55,285 bases of DNA, taken from the NCBI GenBank assembly GCA_002773395.1, contig PFBI01000006.1, positions 86,177 through 141,461 on the forward strand. The letters run 5' to 3'. The stretch is from Candidatus Kaiserbacteria bacterium CG10_big_fil_rev_8_21_14_0_10_47_16. Lineage in GTDB: Bacteria > Patescibacteriota > Minisyncoccia > Phycocordibacterales > UBA918. This document shows positions 47,244 through 55,285 of this stretch, one piece after another. Numbering within the stretch: position 1 is the first letter of the stretch; every line of letters starts with the position of its first letter. Under the pieces are notes generated by a model. That model was given only the letters and a program-made list of their open reading frames with translations. It had not been told where the DNA came from and ran no database searches. Position numbers and translations under genes: made by a program.

Positions 47244-47384
47244 TTATTCTGGCGGACCCCAACCGGAGCCTTTGAAGGGGTTGTCGTCGGCCGACGACTT
47301 GGGGGACTTCCCTATCACGATCTTGGCTGCAATGGCGACAACCACCACAGCCGCAATGATCGCGCCGATAATGAGCGGGTCCAT
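47244..47384 (-). CDS. Small single-helix membrane protein, 46 aa
   Basis: The frame reads MDPLIIGAIIAAVVVVAIAA, then a cytoplasmic-type tail KIVIGKSPKSSADDNPFKGS and ends GWGPPE. One membrane helix (about 3-24) and a Gly/Pro/Lys tail. AGGAG lies 8 nt before the ATG and a terminator follows, which is strong support for so short a frame. It shares the SD-led layout of other small genes here. Function unknown. Confidence 0.72.
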   Translation of the reverse strand: MDPLIIGAIIAAVVVVAIAAKIVIGKSPKSSADDNPFKGSGWGPPE

Positions 47385-47433
47385 GGTTTTTCTCCTTTCC
47401 ACGGCTGTTCAACAGCCCCTAGAGTACCACCAC

Positions 47434-47490
47434 TACACATCCATGTCACGCAGGATGCGGATGCGGTCTTGAGCAGGTGGATGCGTCTTT
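47434..47490 (-). pseudogene. Copy of the htpX 3' end
   Basis: Encodes KTHPPAQDRIRILRDMDV followed by a stop, nearly identical to the htpX C-terminus (QTHPPAQDRIRILRGME). A 23-nt stretch is exactly shared (47450-47472 and 48863-48885). It starts immediately after the LOG/methyltransferase stop codon, so that gene is bracketed by htpX 3' sequence. Confidence 0.8.
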
Positions 47491-48819
47491 TTAAACTTCC
47501 TTTGTTGCCTCCTTTTTTAAACTAAATAGAGAAAGTAACTTTGAACTCTTCTCTTTTCTTGGCTGAATATCGTATAGTCTGTAATCCGCTGAACTGCCAA
47601 CAAACTCATGTGCAACTATGGACACATCATATTTTTTCGTGAGTTTGTCCAAATGTGTTAATGAGTTTTTGTCTTTATTTGAGAACCCGAGATATATCCT
47701 TCCCTGCGGTTTTAAGTATTCTTCAACATTTTCAAAGAAACGATCTAGTACATTGAACCCATCAGTCGAAACACTGTTCATGAGCCGTGTATGGTTATCT
47801 TTAATTTTTTCTTGGTGGAATGGCGGGTGAAAAAATATTACATTGGCTTTTTCCTGACCTACCGCTGTGAATACCGATCCTTCTCGCACATCAACATTTT
47901 TGAGTTTAAATCGTGCAACATTTTCTTTAGTGTTTGCAACTGCGGCAGGGTTGATATCTACGCTAATGACTTTCTTTGCTCCATTCAAAGCACCTAGAAT
48001 TCCAAGATTCCCCGGACCGCAGCCGATATCAAAAATGACCTTATCTTTACAAAGATCTTTTGTAATATGTTTTGCAAACGTCAGGGAGCTTCTGAAGCGA
48101 TTGGGCGGGTACACGTCGGGGTACACAACCCATTCACGATCTGCATAGAGAATATTAAACTTTTCATCGTACTGCTTCATATTTTCATAAATACCCTCCG
48201 AGCTAAGTGCCGGGTAATAGCTTTTATTGATATATCCAACCTCGTCGTACTCAGCGGTTATCTTATCGAGCATACTCAGTGCTTCTTCTGCGTCTTTTGC
48301 ATAGTAGATATGCTCAGGGAGTTTGTCCCAGTACAATCCTTCTTCTTTCACTCGATTGCATAGATCTTTATACAGCTCCGCCATAGGCGAAACAATAATG
48401 ACCGGTCGATTTTCTTTACCCAAAAATTGATTGATATGTACATCGAGGACTTCATGTAGTGTCCCAAGGCCCCCTGCCAAAGCAATAAAAACATCCGCCA
48501 AATCAGTTAAGCGGCGAATGCGCAGATTGTATGAACTGAAGCCTTCCCAGTTTGAAAACCAAGGATATATCTCTGCTTCATAGTCCTTCAGTCCAACCCC
48601 ATAGACTTCTCCCCCAGCCTCATAGGCGACCCTTCCTGTCACACCCATTAGACCTGCCTTAGAAGCTCCGTTTACAAGCACAAAGTCTCTTTGTGCGATT
48701 CCTTTTGCGATCGATGTTGCATCTCTTAAGTATTTCTCGTTCTCAGTATCATTACCTGAACACATGAGTGTCACATGATATTTAAATCCGAGTTTCTTTT
48801 TTTCTTCTACACTAATCAT
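47491..48819 (-). CDS. LOG-family phosphoribohydrolase fused to an MTS-type methyltransferase
   Basis: 442 aa from ATG 48819. Residues about 15-190: a LOG (lonely guy)/lysine-decarboxylase-like domain with VNGASKAGLMG, R-rich LRIRRLTDLADVFIALAGGLGTLHEVLDV (AGGLGTLHE at about 115-123). Residues about 240-415: a Rossmann methyltransferase with DIGCGPGNLG (about 264-273), VDINPAAVANTKENV and HPPFH (about 331-335) in place of the usual NPPF/Y. LOG enzymes release free base from N6-modified AMP; the paired methyltransferase may act on the same molecule, which is inference. TATAAT lies 10 nt before the ATG. Confidence 0.85.
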   Translation of the reverse strand: MISVEEKKKLGFKYHVTLMCSGNDTENEKYLRDATSIAKGIAQRDFVLVNGASKAGLMGVTGRVAYEAGGEVYGVGLKDYEAEIYPWFSNWEGFSSYNLRIRRLTDLADVFIALAGGLGTLHEVLDVHINQFLGKENRPVIIVSPMAELYKDLCNRVKEEGLYWDKLPEHIYYAKDAEEALSMLDKITAEYDEVGYINKSYYPALSSEGIYENMKQYDEKFNILYADREWVVYPDVYPPNRFRSSLTFAKHITKDLCKDKVIFDIGCGPGNLGILGALNGAKKVISVDINPAAVANTKENVARFKLKNVDVREGSVFTAVGQEKANVIFFHPPFHQEKIKDNHTRLMNSVSTDGFNVLDRFFENVEEYLKPQGRIYLGFSNKDKNSLTHLDKLTKKYDVSIVAHEFVGSSADYRLYDIQPRKEKSSKLLSLFSLKKEATKEV

Positions 48820-48849
48820 TGTATGCACAATTATATCTACTCATGCAGA

Positions 48850-49743
48850 TTACTCCATCCCTCGCAGGATGCGGATGCGGTCTTGTGCGGGTGGGTGCGT
48901 TTGGAAAAGGCCGGAAATCTTCTGCCCAATTCCCTTTTTATCTTTTCCAAATGGGTCTGCGATGAAGAGGTGCGCGGTTGCGTTGTTGGCACGCTTCATG
49001 GGACGTGCATATGCAGAAATCTTTTCAAGTGCTGAAGCAAGCCCTTCTGGGTATCGCGTTAAGAGTGCACCTGACGCATCCGCAAGGTACTCGCGCTTTC
49101 GTGAAATTGCGAGTTTGATGAGCTGCGCCGCAATCGGTGCGAGTACAATACCGACGATACCAATAATAAGAAAAACGGGGTTACGGTCGCGATTGTCGCC
49201 ACCGCCGAACATGGTCATACGTAAAAAGATATCGGCGACAATCGCGACAAACCCTGCGAGTACGACCGCAACTGTTGAAACAAGCATATCTCGGTTTCCC
49301 ACGTGTGAGAGTTCGTGAGCAATCACTCCTTCAAGCTCACTCCGGTCAAGAATCTGGAGAATACCACTCGTCACCGCAACAACAGCATGTTCTGGGTCTC
49401 GTCCTGTTGCAAAAGCGTTTGGTGCAGGGTCTTCTACGATATATACCTTCGGCATCGGAAGGCCGGCGGTAATCGCGAGATTCTCAACAACATTCCAAAG
49501 CTCACGATGCGTATCACGATCAATCGGCTTTGCACCGGTCATCTTCACCACAATCGTGTCCGAAAACCAGTAGCTTGTGACGTTCATGATAATCGCAAAC
49601 GCAACTGCGATATAGAGAATGAACGGATTTCCGATATACCACGCGATAAAGTACCCAATCGCAATAACGATAATAAGAAAGACCGTCATGAGAAGCCATG
49701 TCTTCCGAATATTTGCACCTTGTTGTGTATAGAGTGTTGCCAT
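48850..49743 (-). CDS. htpX: Membrane metalloprotease HtpX
   Basis: 297 aa. M48 family: membrane helices at about 15-33 and 36-54 (LLMTVFLIIVIAIGYFIAW), catalytic HELSH in LEGVIAHELSHVGNRDM, then helices about 155-205, and the AFATGRDPEHAVVAVTSGIL substrate segment. Degrades misfolded membrane proteins. 2 nt after the MazG-like gene; lemA-htpX neighbours are a known association. Its 3' end is partly copied at 47434-47490. Confidence 0.95.
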   Translation of the reverse strand: MATLYTQQGANIRKTWLLMTVFLIIVIAIGYFIAWYIGNPFILYIAVAFAIIMNVTSYWFSDTIVVKMTGAKPIDRDTHRELWNVVENLAITAGLPMPKVYIVEDPAPNAFATGRDPEHAVVAVTSGILQILDRSELEGVIAHELSHVGNRDMLVSTVAVVLAGFVAIVADIFLRMTMFGGGDNRDRNPVFLIIGIVGIVLAPIAAQLIKLAISRKREYLADASGALLTRYPEGLASALEKISAYARPMKRANNATAHLFIADPFGKDKKGIGQKISGLFQTHPPAQDRIRILRGME

Positions 49744-49745
49744 AC

Positions 49746-50057
49746 TTATTCAACTCCTTCTAAAAAAATCTTTTTGGTAAATCCTCCTCGCGCTTCGCGC
49801 TTCTGCTCTGCAGACTCTATAACGTCACGTTCAGTAATCTCGTACGCATTATAGAGTGCGTGAAGTACTTCGTGAACATCAGCTAATTCAGCAACAAGCT
49901 CATCCTTCTCTTGCGCCGTCGTTACTTCAGTCGCTTCTTCGACTAGCTTATCTTTGAGGGCGCGACGAAACTCATCATCGGTTAACTCTCGTACAATTGG
50001 TCGTTCTCCGTTTCCTTCAATAATCTCGGGAATGCGGTCACGTACCAATTTTTTCAT
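49746..50057 (-). CDS. MazG/PRA-PH-like nucleotide pyrophosphohydrolase
   Basis: 103 aa. MKKLVRDRIPEIIEG is the N-terminus of a common small family annotated as phosphoribosyl-ATP pyrophosphohydrolase-like. The all-alpha NTP-PPase core shows KLVEEATEVTTAQEKDELVAELADVHEVLHAL, with the EExxE...ExxD metal-binding pattern. Likely cleaves non-canonical or excess nucleotides; the substrate is unknown. It lies between lemA and htpX. Confidence 0.85.
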   Translation of the reverse strand: MKKLVRDRIPEIIEGNGERPIVRELTDDEFRRALKDKLVEEATEVTTAQEKDELVAELADVHEVLHALYNAYEITERDVIESAEQKREARGGFTKKIFLEGVE

Positions 50058-50061
50058 AGTG

Positions 50062-50622
50062 CTAGAAGCTTACTGCAACTGGTTCACGAGCTGCTTGTTC
50101 ATCTTCTGCAAGCTCGAAGTATTCGTTCGCTTGGAAGCCAAATGCTTTCCCAACCATGTTTCCAGGGAATGATTGCAAGCCAATCGTGAGGTCTCGTACG
50201 TTTGTATTGTAGAAACGTCGCGCTGCCTGAATTTTGTTTTCAGTATCAGCAAGTTCACGTTGGAGCTCAAGGAAGTTCTGGTTTGCTTTAAGGTCTGGAT
50301 AGTTTTCTGATACTGCAAAAAGCGTCTTGAGGGCGCCGGTTAGCATATTGTCTGCATCAGCCTTTGCTTGTGGACCTTCTGCGTTCATAGCGCGGGTGCG
50401 CATTTCTGTTACTTTGGCAAACGTTTCTTGTTCATGTGCCGCGTATCCCTTCACTGTTTCTACGAGGTTTGGAATAAGGTCAAAACGACGCTTCATTTGA
50501 ACATCAATGTCTGCAAGCGCTTCTTTCGTACGCTGGATAAGACGAACGAAATTATTGTAGGCATACATAACCCACAGTGCGATAACAACAACGATAGCGA
50601 TAATAATATAAAGAGTGCTCAT
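50062..50622 (-). CDS. lemA: LemA family protein
   Basis: 186 aa. One N-terminal membrane helix (about 3-24, LYIIIAIVVVIALWVMYAY), then the LemA coiled-coil domain: YNNFVRLIQRTKEALADIDVQMKRRFDLIPNLVETVKGYAAHEQETF and TENKIQAARRFYNTNVRDLTIGLQSFPGNMVGKAFGF. The role is not well defined, but lemA commonly pairs with htpX, as here (with one gene between). Confidence 0.95.
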   Translation of the reverse strand: MSTLYIIIAIVVVIALWVMYAYNNFVRLIQRTKEALADIDVQMKRRFDLIPNLVETVKGYAAHEQETFAKVTEMRTRAMNAEGPQAKADADNMLTGALKTLFAVSENYPDLKANQNFLELQRELADTENKIQAARRFYNTNVRDLTIGLQSFPGNMVGKAFGFQANEYFELAEDEQAAREPVAVSF

Positions 50623-50668
50623 AGGTACTAAATTACTATATATAAAAGTAATAAGATTATACCATAAT

Positions 50669-50696
50669 TTGACACCCTAGCCCAGTGTTGTACCAT
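50669..50696 (+). promoter_or_regulatory. Promoter of the 138-aa hypothetical gene
   Basis: TTGACA, 16-bp spacer, TACCAT; the gene starts 32 nt later behind GGGAGG. Confidence 0.55.
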
Positions 50697-50728
50697 CAAA
50701 TTAAAGACATGTTCATTGGGAGGATAGG

Positions 50729-51145
50729 ATGATCATTCTGACACAAGAAGAGGCCCTCAAGACCTTGAACAAACATGGCTACAAGTTCACGGCTCAACTG
50801 CTCGAATGGGCAGTTGAGACTGGCGTGAAAGAACTCGGTTCTGCAACTATCAATGGTAAGTATGCAGTTGGGCTCTCCGAGATTCGAGACCTGATGCTGA
50901 AAGAATTCAGAATTACTATGAATGCCATTGATTTCCATAAAGCTCTGGAAGCCATGGGAGATCCTGATACCTACTTTTATTTTGGCGGGAAACAGCATTT
51001 CAGTAACGCACAATCAGAAGGAATTAGTGTTTACGAGTATCTGCTTTATCTCTCAACGGCAGTACACAAACTTTCGAACATTGCCCGTCATGATCTGGAA
51101 AAAATCACCGAGCAATTGGTGAAATCGTTGACACGGATGGTCTAA
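50729..51145 (+). CDS. Hypothetical protein, 138 aa
   Basis: A soluble, mostly helical protein (TQEEALKTLNKHGYKFTAQLLEWAVETGVKEL, EFRITMNAIDFHKALEAMGD, EYLLYLSTAVHKLSNIARHDLEKITEQLVKSL). The N-terminal 45 residues could form a helix-turn-helix-like unit, but I recognise no family. GGGAGG lies 5 nt before the ATG; it has its own promoter and terminator, and is the clearest member of the SD-led small-gene class. Confidence 0.7.
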   Translation: MIILTQEEALKTLNKHGYKFTAQLLEWAVETGVKELGSATINGKYAVGLSEIRDLMLKEFRITMNAIDFHKALEAMGDPDTYFYFGGKQHFSNAQSEGISVYEYLLYLSTAVHKLSNIARHDLEKITEQLVKSLTRMV

Positions 51146-51173
51146 ACCGCCTCTTGAAGTAACGGATGGTTGC

Positions 51174-51208
51174 AAAAACGGCCCGCGCAAGCGAGCCGTT
51201 TTCTTTTT
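51174..51208 (+). terminator. Terminator of the 138-aa gene
   Basis: AAAACGGC/GCCGTTTT stem with an inner CGC-GCAA-GCG, followed by CTTTTT. Confidence 0.85.
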
Positions 51209-51294
51209 AAGCGTCAGGTTCGTAACGGCCTCCTACCCGGGCTCGCGGTTGTGGCATTAGAAATACCGCAACATCGCTCCGCCTTACGAACGCT

Positions 51295-51323
51295 AAACTC
51301 CTGACGCAGGTCAGGAGTTTTTG
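51295..51323. terminator. Hairpin after groL
   Basis: Perfect 11-bp stem AAACTCCTGAC/GTCAGGAGTTT, loop GCAG. It is just past the groL stop. The T-run (TTTTTG) is on the plus strand, so it may also stop opposing transcription. The interval 51209-51290 holds only partial repeats of this region and no gene. Confidence 0.6.
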
Positions 51324-51328
51324 ATGCG

Positions 51329-52993
<1,665 letters not shown>

Positions 52994-53302
52994 TTACGTA
53001 ATAATTCCGAGAATATTTGATTCCGCTACGATACAATACGTTTCACCACCCACTTTTACTTCATCAAATCCATATTTTGAAAAGAGTACGCGGTCTCCTT
53101 CTTTCACGGTCAGTGGTACGAGCGTACCGTCATCATACTTTCCAGGGCCCGCCGCTACTACGATTCCTTGTTCTGGTTTCTCTTTACTCACCGTATCCGG
53201 GATAATGATTCCCGACGCCGATACAGTTCCCGCTTCTTCAGGCGAAAGTGGTCGGACCACAACACGATCGTAGAGCGGTGTAATTGTTGTTTTTTCAGAC
53301 AT
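52994..53302 (-). CDS. groS: Co-chaperonin GroES
   Basis: 102 aa. [53 protein letters not shown] and the C-terminal [33 protein letters not shown] are the GroES fold; the mobile loop is in [15 protein letters not shown]. The first gene of groS-groL. No CIRCE inverted repeat (TTAGCACTC) is seen upstream; TATAAT boxes are present in the gap shared with secG. Confidence 0.97.
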   Translation of the reverse strand: MSEKTTITPLYDRVVVRPLSPEEAGTVSASGIIIPDTVSKEKPEQGIVVAAGPGKYDDGTLVPLTVKEGDRVLFSKYGFDEVKVGGETYCIVAESNILGIIT

Positions 53303-53386
53303 ACGTCCTGTGGATTATTCCAAATTACCTTATAATTGCTGGGCCATTATACTCCAAATCACACTCTTTCCAAATCGCCGGCATCA

Positions 53387-53395
53387 TGCTACTAT
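53387..53395 (+). promoter_or_regulatory. Extended -10 promoter of secG
   Basis: TGC-TACTAT, 10 nt before ATG 53406; leader of only about 4 nt expected. Confidence 0.55.
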
Positions 53396-53405
53396 CGTCT
53401 ACGAC

Positions 53406-53636
53406 ATGGACATTATACGTACTATTCTTCCGTACGTGCAGATTATCCTCTCCATCTTACTCGTTGCCGCAATCCTATTGCAACAACGCGGTTCGAGCCT
53501 TGGTGGCGCTTTTGGAGGTGATAATTTTAGCGCAACATACCACAAGCGACGAGGCGCAGAACTCTTTCTCTTTCGACTATCTATTGTTCTCGGTATTCTC
53601 TTCGCGCTTTCTGCATTTCTGAATCTCGTTATTTAA
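53406..53636 (+). CDS. secG: Preprotein translocase subunit SecG
   Basis: 76 aa. Two membrane helices (ILPYVQIILSILLVAAILLQ, ELFLFRLSIVLGILFALSAFL) joined by the Gly-rich loop QRGSSLGGAFGGDNFSATYHKRRG that defines SecG. Assists SecYE in protein export. ATG 53406 follows the promoter; longer upstream frames have no support. Confidence 0.93.
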   Translation: MDIIRTILPYVQIILSILLVAAILLQQRGSSLGGAFGGDNFSATYHKRRGAELFLFRLSIVLGILFALSAFLNLVI

Positions 53637-53701
53637 CGACGGTATTGTGTAGTGTACCCATTGTACTTATCATTTTTAGTATTTTCTGATTTTCCTCTTC
53701 C

Positions 53702-55285
53702 ATGAAGCTCTCTCTACGAGGTACGGCACGTCGTACACTTATTGACCGGTTTTTTAGCTACTTCTATAGCCTGAAGACAAGTGATCGATTCCTTATGGGA
53801 ATCGCCTTTGCCGCATTCGCTGCATGTATCGTATGGTTTGGCATATCGCTCAGTGAGCGGTATCTCGTCGAAACATCCGGTCAAGGTGGTGTCCTTACTG
53901 AAGGTGTTCTCGGTACACCACGGTTTATCAACCCAGTACTTGCAGTCACCCGCGCGGACAAAGATATGTCAGCACTCATTTACTCAGGGCTCATGCAACT
54001 TGGTCCCGACGGCACTCTTGTGCCTGACATCGCAAAATCCCTCACCGTTTCTGATGACGGCCTTGTGTACAACGTCATTTTCCGTGACGATGTCACCTTT
54101 CACGATGGTGCAGCGCTCACGTCAGACGATGTTGCTTACACCATCAGTCAAATTCAGAACCCATCCCTCAATAGTCCACTCCGCGCAAGTTGGGATGGAG
54201 TATCGGTTGAAGTCATCAATGAACATGAACTCAACTTCGTCCTTTCTGCAGCATACGCTCCGTTTATCGAAAACCTCACCGTCGGTATTCTCCCCCACTA
54301 TATTTGGAAGGAAGCATCCACTGAGGAATTCCCATTTAGCCAATTCAATAGCGAACCAACAGGAAGTGGTCCATACGCGATAACAAAAGTTCTTCGTGAT
54401 CAATCAGGAATTCCTGAATCATACGTGCTCACTGCATATAAAGATTTCTACGGAACAGATCCGAAGATCGATACCTTGAACGTTCTCTTTTTCACTAATG
54501 AATCCAAGATTGTAACTGCCTTTAACGAGAAGACTATCGATAGTGTCGCCGGTCTCTCACCAGAAGCAATCGGGGCGCTCGCACTCAATGACGGTGAACA
54601 CACTGTTATCACTGCCACGCTTCCTCGCACATTTGCCGTTTTCTTTAACCAAAATAAATCAACAGCACTCCGCGACAGCACTGCTCGCAAGGCGCTCGAC
54701 GCAGCTATCGATCGCGATGAGCTGGTATCTACTATTCTTGCTGGTTACGGTACACCGATTACCACACCGATTCCTCCAGGATTTGGTATTGATCTCGAAG
54801 AAGAAAACGCACCAAAAACCGACTCTCTCGAAGATGCTCGTGAAATGCTCCGTGCCGGAGGGTGGAACATTAATCAAAGTACGGGTATTCTCGAAAAGAA
54901 AGTTGATGGTGGAGTAGTGCCGCTCAGTATTAGTATTGCGACAGCAAATACTCCCGTCTTCACCGCGACCGCAGGCTACATCGAACAAAAGTGGCGAGCG
55001 CTCGGCGTAGACGTAACGGTCAAACAATTCGAACAATCAGATCTCACGCAAGCAGTTATCCGTCCTCGAAATTATGAAGCACTGCTCTTCGGGACAGCGC
55101 TTGGACGACCGCTTGATTTTTATTCATTCTGGCATTCGTCACAACGAAGTGATCCCGGTCTCAATGTTGCGCTCTATGCCAACATCACCACCGATTCAAT
55201 TCTGACGAAGGCACGAACCGATACAGACCTAGACGCACGCAAAGACGCACTCATACGGTTCATGGCGGAGATAGAGAAGGAAACG
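53702..55285 (+). CDS. Family 5 solute-binding protein (peptide ABC transporter), truncated by the window end
   Basis: At least 528 aa with no stop before the window end. Starts MKLSLRGTARRTLIDRFFSY, then an N-terminal membrane helix (about 35-57). The mature part is SBP_bac_5: GVLGTPRFINPVLAVTRADKDMSALIYSGLMQLGPDGTLVPDIAKS, DDGLVYNVIFRDDVTFHDGAALTSDDVAYTI, GSGPYAITKV, RDSTARKALDAAIDRDELVSTIL. The family binds oligopeptides or other solutes outside the membrane; here it is anchored by a helix instead of a lipid. Permease genes may lie beyond the window. Confidence 0.88.
   Translation, partial: MKLSLRGTARRTLIDRFFSYFYSLKTSDRFLMGIAFAAFAACIVWFGISLSERYLVETSGQGGVLTEGVLGTPRFINPVLAVTRADKDMSALIYSGLMQLGPDGTLVPDIAKSLTVSDDGLVYNVIFRDDVTFHDGAALTSDDVAYTISQIQNPSLNSPLRASWDGVSVEVINEHELNFVLSAAYAPFIENLTVGILPHYIWKEASTEEFPFSQFNSEPTGSGPYAITKVLRDQSGIPESYVLTAYKDFYGTDPKIDTLNVLFFTNESKIVTAFNEKTIDSVAGLSPEAIGALALNDGEHTVITATLPRTFAVFFNQNKSTALRDSTARKALDAAIDRDELVSTILAGYGTPITTPIPPGFGIDLEEENAPKTDSLEDAREMLRAGGWNINQSTGILEKKVDGGVVPLSISIATANTPVFTATAGYIEQKWRALGVDVTVKQFEQSDLTQAVIRPRNYEALLFGTALGRPLDFYSFWHSSQRSDPGLNVALYANITTDSILTKARTDTDLDARKDALIRFMAEIEKET

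Noticed and set aside
47058-47525. 155-aa plus-strand frame over tRNA-Ser, the small gene and the htpX remnant
   Set aside because: It runs through a tRNA and opposite two better supported minus-strand frames.
53282-53405. CIRCE heat-shock operator upstream of groS
   Set aside because: Neither TTAGCACTC nor its complement at the right spacing is present.

Overview
The window looks like a chromosomal segment of a Candidate Phyla Radiation (Patescibacteria, Parcubacteria-like) bacterium. This is inferred from reduced or divergent core proteins: class I lysyl-tRNA synthetase, prolyl-tRNA synthetase without the editing insertion, a short release factor 2, MurF without its N-terminal domain, a PriA-like protein without helicase ATPase motifs, and a short delta-prime-like clamp-loader protein. 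A cell-wall/MreB gene set and a type IV pilus cluster are present. UGA is used as a stop (for example the frr/rseP ATGA overlap) and an RF2 gene is present, so the UGA=Gly code of some CPR lineages does not apply.

Layout. 1-860: two small accessory genes (an unknown and a DUF2147 secreted protein). 861-5592 (minus): division and wall cluster mraZ-rsmH-ftsL-like-ftsI-murF. 5817-7948 (minus): lysS and greA. 8033-13251 (minus): proS-mreB-mreC-mreD-like-mrdA elongasome operon. 13380-14444: parB. 14552-14874: a structured leader, tRNA-Leu and a tRNA-Leu 3'-half copy. 14913-22741: an accessory zone of small membrane or secreted proteins, pcm, a CaCA-type exchanger, a GlsB/YeaQ-family protein, pterin carbinolamine dehydratase and an MliC-domain protein. 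22836-23240: tRNA-Gln with inverted and direct partial copies on both sides. 23338-25070: a membrane-anchored Mrr-like nuclease, a DM13 protein and a pair of small paralogues. 25196-28543: an msrB-msrA-thioredoxin-dipZ redox repair set with a damaged duplicate msrA start.

28602-32910 (minus): prfB, ftsE-ftsX, pyrG. Two tRNA-Thr genes follow. 33336-41668 (minus): mreB2, a Pro/Glu-rich protein, a holB-like gene, frr, rseP, pilD and four prepilin-like genes. 41775-46469 (plus): murA, priA-like, def, fmt. 46625-50622: cupin, tRNA-Ser, a tiny membrane protein, a LOG/methyltransferase fusion flanked by a copied htpX 3' end, htpX, a MazG/PRA-PH-like gene and lemA. 50729-55285: an unknown SD-led gene, groL-groS, secG and a truncated family 5 solute-binding protein.

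Two kinds of translation start recur. Many core genes have a -10 box (often extended, TGnTAnnnT) only 6-10 nt before the ATG and no Shine-Dalgarno, which predicts leaderless mRNAs. A set of small, mostly monocistronic unknown genes instead carries strong Shine-Dalgarno sites and usually its own terminator. The strongest leads for new biology are the LOG-methyltransferase fusion in its htpX-derived setting, the self-complementary flanks of tRNA-Gln, the switch-like leader before tRNA-Leu, and the split/duplicated msrA start. All assignments come from reading the sequence; no database search was run.
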